From the NCBI GenBank assembly GCA_033980235.1, contig CM067067.1:5212289-5276288 (forward strand): 64,000 nt of DNA. The letters are read 5' to 3'. How positions within the stretch are numbered: the first letter of the stretch is position 1; the number at the start of each line of letters is the position of its first letter. Below are positions 35,728-49,879 of this stretch, one piece after another. The notes beneath the pieces are model-generated. The model ran no database searches and was not told the DNA's origin. It worked only from the letters and a program-made list of their open reading frames with translations. This DNA comes from Diadema setosum (Eukaryota; Echinodermata; Echinoidea; Diadematoida; Diadematidae). The position numbers were made by a program, and so were the translations under genes.

Positions 35728-36915
35728 TCTCACCCTCGCCGCCTCAGTCAACAGACACTACCACTCTGGTCGTTGTCGGTGTCGTCCTTATCGAGCCAGC
35801 TCACAAAGTGATACGGTCCATCTGTGAACTCAAATGATGCTAAGAGACATTGTGTATCATCATCATCGTCGCCATCAAATAAGTGAGCAGATCTGCGGTC
35901 GGTGTGTCACACATTCTTTACGCTTTGCAGATTCCCCATCATTGCTTAAAGAAGTACTGGCATTGTATCAAACTCACATGAAGCAAGGACATTTTTTTTT
36001 TCTCTCTAAAGATGCATTATATGTTTTATGACTCTAAAGAGAACACTGGCTGCAGTGTGAGTCAGCAGCCCATCTGAGGCACATCCTGAGATTTGTGATC
36101 ATGCCCATCCAGCTTTGAAATTGGAATTGCAAATGGGAGAACGTGGTGGAAGTTGATGCAAGCTACTTGGACTGCTGAGGAACTTGATGAGATAGAACGG
36201 GTGATGATATTTTGTGAAATCTGGTCTTTTCCACAGAACACTTATCGTTTGTGTTTTGGTTATTTAAAAAAAAGAGTTCCTGTGGAGATGATGTTAGTCA
36301 TTGTGGGGTAATATTAGAGTTGAGTGCCATTGAATTTGCTGATATGTTTTGTCCATAAGATATTGAGCTTGTGAAATCTTACCTCTTTGTAATTTCTTTT
36401 TTTTCCCCTTCATTTTTGTGTTTTCCAAAAATTACAAAGGGCTGTTTGATTTCCATTTCTTCTGGAGAACGGTAACCAGGAATTGCCAAATCTATCTTAT
36501 GTTGAGATTCAGACAAAAGTGTTTTGAATCAAGGTAGTGACAGTAAGGAATTGTGTTCGTAAAATGTTTATGTTCTATAATTAGACAATGAAATTAGACA
36601 AATGTTTAAAGAACTTATACTGTCTGCACATCATAAGGTGTGGAATACCATTGGCATCTTGAATGCGGACATTTGACTGAGCAGTGTAGAAAAGTAACTC
36701 ACTGAATGATTTGTTTTGCACAGCTTGAGGAATACAATTAGAGGCTCTCTTTACAAGATTGTGAGGAATGAATTTGTGATGTATTTGATATAATTTTTCC
36801 CCCATCATGTTGAGCAAAATCATGCAAATATGTTGTTAGTTTTATTTCAGAAAAAAAAAATTGTAGTTGAGACCATTCCATGCACAAAAATAAATAAAAT
36901 AATAATATTGAAATT
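35728..36915 (+). other. Probable 3' UTR with overlapping AATAAA signals
   Basis: After the stop codon the sequence loses coding character. Two overlapping AATAAA hexamers at 36889-36898 are the first convincing poly(A) signals, giving a 3' UTR of about 1.2 kb. Another AATAAA-like site lies near 39268, so a longer form is possible. Confidence 0.45.
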
Positions 36916-37291
36916 AGAAGGAAAGAATGCATGTTTAAGATTTGCTTTTATTGTAGTGCGGTATTAAATAACTGATGTTCAAAATTAATGACCTTTAGAT
37001 ATATCATTAGTATGGTAAGCCCATAACTGTTAAGGCTCTAAATGAGATGCTTTATTCAGAGTGATGTGTTGTAAAGCAACACTTTTACACAGGCTCATCA
37101 TTCGGCCTCATGTCCATCAATTTTTTCTTTATAGCATGATGCCATTGGATTTTGCAAGGGTATTACTTAGTTTCCTGTATTCATGGATTTGAAGGTTATT
37201 TATGAAGACATGTTTGTACTGAGATGCTTTGAGAACCTAGTCAAGGCCGTTTCAACCTGATTAGCAGGTGCGTTTATTATTTTGTGAGTCA

Positions 37292-37451
37292 CAGTCAACC
37301 TTGCTTAAGTCGACATCGCCGAAGTCGAATAATCACCTAACTTGAAGCTCTTTTCAATTCCTCTTCATTTTATATTCTATTGATTTTGATCCCACATAAG
37401 TCGAAGCTGTTTCTTCAGTCCAAATAGATTCGACGTAGGCAAAGTTGACTG
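37292..37451. mobile_element. pogo-like MITE
   Basis: The left end CAGTCAACCTTGCTTAAGTCGA and the right end, inverted, CAGTCAACTTTGCCTACGTCGA are imperfect terminal inverted repeats; TA follows the right end. Internal AAGTCGAA strings recur. CAGTCAACCT...AAGTCGA termini are typical of pogo/Tc1-mariner derived MITEs. At 160 bp there is no coding capacity. Confidence 0.7.
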
Positions 37452-38260
37452 TATTTAATACTTCATTGCAGCTATCGGCATGTTTAAATTGTGTAAAGAA
37501 AGGTAAGAAACAAACTATGATGTCGATGGTATAAAATATTTTGAGTTGTGTAATCCAGCATGCATGTCAGCAGCCGAGAAGAAAAGTACAGGAAGTGTAC
37601 AGAAGAAGTCGGTTGGAAAGTATGACATAGACCTCTAGCAGTAAAATGCAGCCAGATCCTGCCTCAAGCCCCCCCCCCCCCCCCCCTTACATTGCATTTC
37701 AGTACCTTTATGTTAAATATTCCTGGCACATAAAAAGATATTGTACTCTGATAGCATAGAAGGATTTTGTCTGGCAGTCTCTCACCTACAGAGGGCAGCA
37801 TGCTAGGTTTAGATAATGGGGACATGATGTCTCTGGTCATGCACAGTCTTGGATGTGGAACAAACTTCAAGGGAAGCGCTGAAGTTCTATAGATTTGCTC
37901 TTGTTTTGCACTGCAGTGAACAGCAAGTGATTAATCTTAGCCACCAGAGTAAACTTTTAGCCTCAAAGCTTGTTCTTGATTATATGGAATAGAAGGTTTG
38001 ATACGTAATCCTGCACACAGTGTAAAATTATCCATCGTGCATCAGCGTCTATCAATGTAAGTGGATGGATGACATTCATGGGCTATTATATCTAAAACAG
38101 TGGATTATTGAGATCCATGAGTTTCTACATTACAACTTTTTTTTTTTGTTAACTGAAATATTGATGAAATTTGAAAATTTTCATATGAGGAGTATTCATT
38201 TTTGCCACTTTGGTAATTTTACACTATTATTCACTGACAAATAACACAAAAAGACACATA

Positions 38261-38455
38261 CTGTACGAGCTGAAATTTTGACCTACAGATATTTTCGTGA
38301 ATTGCTACTTGGAGGACATTTTCGCGTGTTGTTAATTTTGCGGTTGCGAGGGTCTAACTGAACTCAGCTATTTGCGCGTTGTTATTTTCGCGGTTCAAAG
38401 GCGATTCGCAAAATTCGCGAAAATAAAAACACTGCGAAAATTTCAGCTCGTACAG
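38261..38455. mobile_element. TA-flanked MITE with perfect 19-bp inverted ends
   Basis: CTGTACGAGCTGAAATTTT begins at 38261 and its exact reverse complement ends at 38455. TA dinucleotides sit outside both ends (38259-38260, 38456-38457), as expected for Tc1/mariner-type insertion. The inside is rich in TTCGCG and CGAAAA strings. Confidence 0.85.
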
Positions 38456-39435
38456 TATACTCAAAGTCACATATTTCTTTGTTCTTCAATATTTTTGTCA
38501 ATACCTTCAAAAATCCAAGTAGAAGGACAGATAAAAATGCTTATCCCCTGTTAACATTCCCTCTTCATTTTTCCCATCACTTTTAGGGCACTAACTGTCT
38601 GAAGTGTTTTACTCTTGAGCTTGGGGGAGAAGATATTGTATGTTTGTACCCATATAATGACAGTGATGGGAACAATGGTGTGTATCAGGTTTTGAATACA
38701 CTTAAAATGTGGCAGCATGTCTGTTAAACTTTCATAAACTGAATTATCCATTCCTCCTACATGTCATCTAGGTTGCTTGTCTATCAGCTCAAAAACACAA
38801 CCACTTTATGTAAAAGGGTGAATTTCCAAATTTACACTGGTGGGTGTGGGTTTCAAACCTCTGAAAATGCATAGCAAACTATTTTGAGTGCATTAGGTGT
38901 TTGTCATTTTATGATGCATAGCTCAACCTTACTCTTGCATTACTTACCGTACTAATGTAAGTTGAATATTGTACTTAGTGCGGTCATAGCTGGATTAAAA
39001 TTCCAAGAGTTATCTTGAGATATATTTGTGTAATTTTAGATTTGGAAGTCAATAGGTCAAATTTATTAGTTTAGTCCAAATTGATTTTACTGATGGAGTT
39101 CATGTGGGTCTTTTTTTTTTCTTTGTTATTGTTTAGTTTATTTGCTTCCTTAGAAAATTGTTCAACACTTTTTCCCCAAATTTGCAGATGTGAACTTATA
39201 GTTTTGCAGTTAGAGGAAGCTATTTTTTATATCAAATTATTTATTTGTATGATTTATCACCAGTGACAATAAATGTTTATCTGCATAGCTTTGATAATGA
39301 CTGAAGTAAAAACAACTGCCACTTGTATGTAATATATGAAGTATTGTGACATACTTCTGATATTTTTTTTTTCTTTCCTTTACATGCAAAAGCTCATTGA
39401 CATCTCTCCTGTTTAACTCAGGAAGGAAAAACAGC

Positions 39436-39516
39436 ACACACATACACACACACACACACACATGCACACACGTACACACACACACACACACACACAAACA
39501 AACACACAAACACACA
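39436..39516. repeat. (CA)n microsatellite, interrupted
   Basis: CA units with CATG, CGTA and CAAA interruptions. Confidence 0.95.
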
Positions 39517-40540
39517 AAAAGAAGCTCAGTCATGAGAGATCTGGTCCTTCAATGTCTTGCTTTCCTACACCCAGTAAATCTTCGGCTAGATTTAAGTATT
39601 TATGGATCAAGCTGTATTTCCTAGAATCAATCACTCATGCAGTGACTTGTATACTATTGTATTTTGTATGAGTCAGAAGCCATGATGAAATTTAATCTGT
39701 AGTAATAAGCTACCTATGTATGACTTTTTTTTTCTTCTTTTTTTTTCTTTACTACCCAAATTTTACAAAACCCCTAGTTAGAGCTGTATTAAGTTTGAAA
39801 AATTGTAAGTATCATTTATTACAGTGTAAAAGCTGACTGTAATGTTTTCTGGTGAATCTACATATATTTTTTCAATGTCGAAGCTGTTTTTCCAGAGAGA
39901 AAGTCATATATTTTGCTATCCTTTGATAACTCTGTGCTCATGAATTTTGTTTGTTTTTCCCAGTGTTGTGTTCTACATGGGAAGATAAACAATGTGACAC
40001 TGCACTGTAAATTATTTGAGTATGGTGATACATAAGAGGAAATTTGCTTGTTGATGAAATTATATGCTATTATTTTCTTATGGCATTTTGAGGAATATTT
40101 GACTGCAGTCATTCTAGGGAAAGGGTGGGGGAATTATTGGCAGATAGAAAATTCTGTCAAGTAGTAAACAGCTTTAATTATTATGTATTCAATCACAAAC
40201 ATGATTAACATTCAGCGATATCAGTGGTGAGATGTGTGAAGTAATTGCGTAATGTTTATTGCTAAATGATTGTCTTCAGCTATGTACAAAGTCCTGTATA
40301 TACATGTACATGTGTGTCTGTGTCTTGTTTATTCCATCAAAAACATTGTTGGAACAGCATTGTTACATATCTTGCAAACGTTTCATTGATAATGAGCATT
40401 GTATTCTGAAAAAAAAATGGTGACAAAAGAGAGATATTAAACTACTTTGTACATGTGGAAATACAAGCTATATGGTGTGCCATGGTCTCATTTGATTTTG
40501 TTGTACAAGTGTATCAGTAAACATTCAGCAAACTGAGGAA

Positions 40541-40690
40541 CCATTCATGGTCTAGTGGTTAAGACCACAGACTGTCAATCATAAAGCCTGCGGTTCAAAT
40601 CCCCTGACAGCAACAGTAGCACCTGCTCATCCCCATTGCCTAGTTTTCCTCTTCTTCGGCTAGTCTTCAGGAAATTTGCAAATACAGTGT
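40541..40690 (+). mobile_element. tRNA-derived SINE fragment
   Basis: A-box-like TGGTCTAGTGGTTAAG (40548-40563) and B-box GGTTCAAATCC (40592-40602), spaced as in a tRNA, are followed by an unrelated body. The acceptor stem is absent. It differs from the SINE at 34521, so two tRNA-derived families are present. Confidence 0.6.
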
Positions 40691-40740
40691 GAGCATTCAT
40701 TGCTTTATTACTGGCTATGTAAAAAGAGGGTCATGTTTGT

Positions 40741-41005
40741 AATTTTGAAGGTTCATTCATTTGAAGATGAAATCAGGTTTGTTATGTCAAAACACACAAA
40801 TTCCCTGCACCTAGATGTTTCTTTATCTAAAAATGAAATAGGGTTTTTTAATCCAGACATTTGTGGTGTCATTCTCTGAAGGTTTGTGTTTTCAAGTACA
40901 TATACGTTAAAGTTGTTTGTTAGTCTGGAGGTTGGTTAATCCAAAAATAAAGAAGGGTTTGTTATTCCAAAGGCTCATTAATTCAAAAATGAAAAAAAAA
41001 AAAGG
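40741..41005 (+). repeat. Degenerate tandem repeat built on GTTTGTTA.TCCAAA
   Basis: Variants of GGTTTGTTATTCCAAAGG and TTAATCCAAAAATAAAG recur, ending in poly-A immediately before the TTAA of the next element. Units are strongly diverged. Confidence 0.5.
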
Positions 41006-41009
41006 TTTG

Positions 41010-41280
41010 TTAAAGGGATGGTGTAGTTTTGGTTGAGATGGGACTTCAGGTTTCCAACTTTTTTTGTGTGTGAGATAACGAGAAGCCTCTCATGAAATAT
41101 GAAAGAGCATATTAAGAGGAATTAAAATTTTATTTGATGAAAATTGGTTTTGAAATGTCTGAGATATCCAAATGGGTCCTAATAAAAGGTGGGACCCACC
41201 TTTAATAAGGACCATTTTGTTTTACTTTGTTTTTGGATATCTCAGCCATTTCAAAACAGATTTTCATCTTAAGAATAACG
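41010..41280 (+). mobile_element. Palindromic (foldback) TTAA MITE, partial copy 2
   Basis: Begins TTAAAGGGATGGTGTAGTTT, the inverse of the end at 24601. GAAATGTCTGAGATATCCAAA is answered by TTTGGATATCTCAGCCATTTC across a centre where GGTCCTAATAAAAGGTGGG pairs with CCCACCTTTAATAAGGACC. The second arm stops early. Confidence 0.75.
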
Positions 41281-41454
41281 ACCGTGTAAACACCTTACTT
41301 TGCAACTTTGTAAAGGCTTTTTTGTTTTCTGTTTGTTTTGTTTTTGTTTTGTTTTGGTTTTTGTTTTTTTGTTTTTTGCTTTCATGGCCATAGCAATGAT
41401 GGATTAGTTAGATCTATGCAAATGCATATGTATATATGTATATGTATTACAGTA

Positions 41455-41522
41455 TGCATACATACATACATAGGCCTACATACAGACAGACACACATACA
41501 TACATACATATAAACCAAATAT
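41455..41522. repeat. (CATA)n/(CAGA)n simple repeat
   Basis: Runs of CATA units broken by TAGGCCTACATA and CAGACAGA. Confidence 0.85.
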
Positions 41523-41574
41523 TGTATATCCAAATCCAGATGCCTATACCTACTGGTAATGCTGCCCCCACTGT

Positions 41575-41965
41575 TCCACCTTTTACAGGGTCAAAGGTCA
41601 CCATCAGGTCAAAATTTGCGCAATAACTTGATCGTTACTCGACAGATATTATTCAGACTTGCTAAGGAGGTGTATGGGTGGTCATTCTTCATGTTGGACA
41701 CAGCAGTTTCAGTGCCGTATATTAATATACGGCACTGAGCAGTTTGTGGTGACGGCGCCCTCAGTGTTCCGACTGGGATGCTACGTCACATTTCTCGTCG
41801 GATTGTATCCAGACTTGCAGTGGAGGTTTGGGGTTATTCGATCCAGGCAGCAAAAGGTTTTCACTGATAGCGCTCTCATTGTTCCGACTTATATAGGATG
41901 CCATGTCATACTATTTCTTGTATGTGCTATGTCAGCCTTATTTCTCATCGGATTACATTGTATGT
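41575..41965. repeat. Repeat-derived block with an internal duplication and a DR1-like motif
   Basis: GGGTCAAAGGTCACC (41588-41602) followed by ATCAGGTCAAAATTTG resembles dispersed marine-invertebrate repeats. GCGCCCTCAGTGTTCCGACT at 41755 is echoed by GCGCTCTCATTGTTCCGACT near 41871, and TTTCTCGTCGGATTGTAT by TTTCTCATCGGATTACAT, indicating an old internal duplication. The 28-bp palindrome at 41710 lies inside it. Confidence 0.5.
41702..41745. mobile_element. 28-bp perfect palindrome inside an 8-bp direct repeat (solo hAT-like ends)
   Basis: AGCAGTTT occurs at 41702-41709 and again at 41738-41745. Between them lies a perfect 28-bp palindrome made of CAGTGCCGTATATT and its complement. An 8-bp duplication and CAGTG...CACTG ends are hAT hallmarks, so this looks like a hAT insertion reduced to its two terminal repeats. 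Confidence 0.65.
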
Positions 41966-42686
41966 TCTGTGAAAACAACTCTAAAATTGCCCAAAATGCA
42001 AACCATGGTCCCCAATTGCCATATTACACAACATTTTGGCCTGTAAGTCATTCAAATGGGGTATGGGAAACGGGTTCGGGGGATACATGTTATGCCCTGC
42101 CGAGTGCTGTAGCTAGATAATTCATTCAAGGTTCTACTTTCCCAGTTTATGACCAAAATTTTAGTAAAATCTTTACAGCGCCCTCTTGTATCGGCAACTC
42201 TACAATATTACGGACATGAACATTTTGCAGGAGGTTAGTTAGTTTCACTGAATTTTGTTAACCTTAACTATCACAAAACTGAGTAGAGCTATTAATCAAA
42301 CCTATTGAATAATCCTTCAGACTTAAACCTACCCAACTACAACTAAATAACCATATATAGATTCAGGGAATTCATATTTTTCGTTAGCAATGCACTTTTG
42401 AAGATATTTTTTGAAAAGAGAGCATCCCTTATATCTTTTATTATCGACGTGTGAGGGCGGCATGAGGATTTCATCAAATTGAATCATTGACGAAGTTCTT
42501 AAAAGGACTATAAATACATATTTATATCAAATTGTTAAATCTGTACACAACTTTTTAATGTTGGGTTTCTTGATTATCATTTCAAAGGATCATACCTTGT
42601 ACCTGGTACCTTGTATTCGTCACTTCCGAATGGTCTTATAGGAACTGTGATTCAAAGTTTAACTTGGGGTACGATGAGAGTGGAGA

Positions 42687-43085
42687 TTAAAGGCATTACT
42701 TACCATTTGCCGATGAAACAAAAAAAAAACAACAACAACAACCGAGATTTTAACAGTGCTTCAAAATAGTTCTAAAATGTGAGTTAGGGATAAAAACAAC
42801 CAATGTAAAAACGTTAACCAGTATAATCAATGTTAAATATTGTTGAATTTACAAAATGCGAACAACAGTTGTAGTAAAATTGTGTCTATAATAAACCGTC
42901 TACAGTTATGATTTATTGAGAAAAATACATGTAGTTATATCTCGTTATGCAGTAGGCTTTATTGCGAAATTTTTATATGGTAGGATGTTTTGCCATACAG
43001 CAACTGACCCATATGCACATGCAACAAATGTGAGAACTCGAACATTTCTTAAATCACTGCTCTTAATGTTAAACAGTACCTTTAA
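42687..43085. mobile_element. TTAA-flanked MITE, copy 2
   Basis: Starts TTAAAGGCATTACTTACC, ends CAGTACCTTTAA. It is colinear over its length with the element at 17140-17507, with an (AAC)n expansion near 42730. It lies about 270 bp upstream of the first CTHRC1-like promoter hairpin. Confidence 0.8.
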
Positions 43086-43351
43086 GTCATTACACCATTA
43101 CACCATGTCATTTAAGCATTTGAAGGATGACATTCAGTAATTTCTCTTATGAATGTCTGAAATGCTTCATCATGGCTATTTCTTTGTTTTTATTTTGTCT
43201 CTAAACCCAAAAGGTGTCAGAGGCATTATGTCCATCTCAGATCTCGTTGCTGTGATATAAGATAACAAAAACAAAAACGTTCAGTCCATTTCCTTTTACG
43301 TTTTACGTTTGTAAAGCAGTGAAATCATTACAATATAAAACCAAAGGTGCT

Positions 43352-43474
43352 AAAGATTTCTCATGAGATGTGCAACAAATTCGGTATCGTGTCTCGCACA
43401 TTACTTCCATCAATGAATACAAGTAAAGTGCGAGACACAACACCGAAATTCGTTGCGCATTATGCGAAATCTTT
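43352..43474. repeat. Long imperfect inverted repeat upstream of CTHRC1-like gene A
   Basis: The left arm (43352-43399, starting AAAGATTTC and ending GTCTCGCAC) pairs with the right arm (43428-43474, starting GTGCGAGAC and ending GAAATCTTT). TTACTT/AAGTAA extend the stem inward, leaving a loop of about 14 bases. In the duplicated promoter of gene B only a degenerate right arm remains (about 49613-49665). It may be a foldback transposon remnant or a structured promoter element. Confidence 0.75.
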
Positions 43475-43683
43475 GTCATGCTAATTACCCAGCATCGATC
43501 TCAAAGAGGAGGGGCAAATTGCCTACAATGAGCGATTGCTGAAACTTAAAATTCAGACGTCTTTCAGCTGGGAATGAAATCCATAATCTGCATTTAAAAA
43601 GAGCGCATGGATCGATAATAAGGTGTGCAAAGAGTTAGAGTGGTGAGCAAGAGATGGACAACGAGAACTCCAAGCAGTCCAAA
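43475..43683 (+). promoter_or_regulatory. Proximal promoter and 5' UTR of CTHRC1-like gene A
   Basis: This stretch is recognisably shared with the region before gene B (49666-49879): ATGCTAATTAC/ATGCTGATTAC, CATCGATCTCAAAGAGG, ATGGATCGATAATAAGGTG and GAGCAAGA all have counterparts. CATTTAAAAAGAG at 43591 is a possible TATA-like box in A, but its counterpart in B is not TATA-like. The AAAATGG start context is identical in both. Confidence 0.5.
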
Positions 43684-47460
<3,777 letters not shown>

Positions 47461-49612
47461 TTCGAGGACGAGATGCATGAACGGAAAATAGACATATGTG
47501 TTCGCATTGTTTACGACAGTTTAACACTAATTTGATATAAGCGTCTCTTTCCGTAAGAGCATTTCCTTCGAGTTTCAACAATATCAATTTCGCTGAGGAG
47601 AGAATAGTTTGTTTTTGTCTTAACCATTTGTTAACACTAAACTTGTACAAGTTAGGAACGGCATCAGAATGGACCAATTTCGCATCCTCAGCAGTGGTAT
47701 TTTCTCAATTTTTCAAACCTTTTTTGACCTTTCCCTGAAATAGACAGACCTCATTAACTTATCAAGTATGAGAAACAACATTTCTGTGGTCTATGTTTTG
47801 TGTCATGATTGCTATTATTCGTTGTTAGTGTTTTATAATGGAGAATTTAAATTCTCTTTCATCTGGTAAATTTGTTGTTCATACATGATTGTTTTATTTC
47901 AATTGCACTATATTATACAAAAACCAGGTCATCACTAAATTTGTAACAGATTCTAAAATTGGCAATATAGTTGCAATATGAAAATTCGTGTTCTTTGTCG
48001 AATTGCCGAATTTCTGTATATATATTCTGATTTGTGCAAGTTTACTGAATTTAACAGTCCATCTATCTTTTTTTTTTTTTAAGTCTGGAATATGCATTAA
48101 AATTCAGATGTGCCAATCTTATGGGGGAGGGAGATGATTTTACCTATATCAAATTTATCCGAAGACTTGAAAAATTAAGACTAATGTTCAGCTGTATAGG
48201 TGTACTAAGCCAAAGTGTTCGTTGAAACATTCTGAGATTCTCTAACTGATCTATTTGCTCACCTAGCTTTGAATGGAATGACGTCGAAACCATTGCCTCG
48301 ACATGTAACAACATTATATGCAGAGTTTACAAATTCTAACTTCATTTGGATAATCATGAGCTAACATTATTTATTGCGACAGTCGTGTAAATTTCAGGCA
48401 TCATATGTCTCGCTTCTCTCATCAACATGTTAATCCAGGTATCTGGTGATCAAACATTATAGGACATATACACGGTCATGTAACATGCTGGTGTTATTGT
48501 TGTTGACATTTTTGGTTATTTCGTATAGGATCTCTTAGATTTACATGGAGGAGAATAATCATGATATCGTTATGAAATTTCAGAGTTATACCAGTATCAA
48601 CTTTTTTATGAAATCGAAATGCAGCATGCATTCAAATCTATTTGACGCTGAAGTTACGTACTTCTAGAATTAATTTTTACGTTATTACTGTATCTCTTCT
48701 CTGTTTATGCGACTTTGTAAATATTGTTGCGTTATACAGGTGAAATGTCTTAAAGATCGCTCACCTTGGGCTCATGAAAACCGTGCAAAATATTTATCAA
48801 ACTTAAATGATGCTCTCTATGCACCTGCTACGTGGCTGGACATATAATATGACACATACATATTGATACTCTATTAAGAAATTCTTCCATGATGTAATTT
48901 TCTGCCTTGGGAGACGCTAGCTGTAAATAAACTCGAATAGTGTTAGAGGATAAGAAGAAATTGTAGAAAGTGTCTAAAATTTCTTTAAAATGTGACATCG
49001 ACTTATTCATAGTCAATGCTGCTCCAGTCAACACGCTAATATAATGTATAAAACGAAATAAACTAAAATTTAATGAATGTTAAAGTGTCAAAGATAATGT
49101 TCCTGCACTTAAGTATCATTTGCCTTTTATCTTACCTTGATACCTGTATGAATATATAAACAGGTTAATGTTACAATTGTATATATACATATACGTATAC
49201 ATAGTACATAGGCCTTTATATATATATATATATATATGAATGTAGGCTTGTGTGTTTATGTTTTATGTAATGTAAATTTCCAAACATACAATTATATGCA
49301 CATATATTATTCTGAAGAGTTGTTAAAGGATTTCTTTGTGGCGTATGATTCCATCGGAAGAACTTATCGAACTTTTTTGAACTTAATTTCCATGAGGATA
49401 TTATATTTACTGATGGTGACTTATTGGAATGCACGTTTAATAATCTGCTTAAATAATGTGCTCTCTGTATTCTTAACCAGCCCCGCATCTAGCAGATGAA
49501 ATATATGTTGGGAGACAGGTAATTTTTGTATCAATTTCTTACTTTTCCAGCATTTTAAACATTCCATTATCAGTAGCAACAAGCGTCGTAGACTATAGTA
49601 GTCCATAACAAA
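47461..49612. other. Downstream flank of gene A and A-B intergenic DNA
   Basis: To about 48110 it aligns in pieces with the region after gene B (for example GCTGAGGAGAGAATA at 47593 and 55731). No strong poly(A) signal lies close to the stop; ATTAAA near 48096 and AATAAA near 48926 are candidates. The rest is AT-rich with a (TA)n run at 49217-49238. Confidence 0.5.
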
Positions 49613-49879
49613 TGAAAACAAGTAATGTGCAGGACACAACCAATATTTTGTCGCACGAAATCTTTGTTATGCTGATTACTCCAAATCGATATCCAAAGAG
49701 GGACGAATTGCCCACAACAGGACATCGCTAAGGTCTAAAAACTTACAGGCCTTTCAATTCAGCGGTGAGAGAAAGCCGCACTCGGCATTACAGCACAAGA
49801 AAAGGGCGTGGATCGATAACAAGGTGCTCAGGGTGTTTGAGTGAGCAAGACATGAACAACAAGAGCCGAGTCGTCCAAA

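Larger units (their letters stand above)
36916..43351. other. Intergenic region rich in short mobile elements
   Basis: Between the end of the HIND-like gene and the CTHRC1-like array. No exon is supported. Besides the listed elements it holds AT-rich sequence, poly-C (37669-37686), T-rich runs and a (TTTTG)n tract near 41330-41380. Confidence 0.7.
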
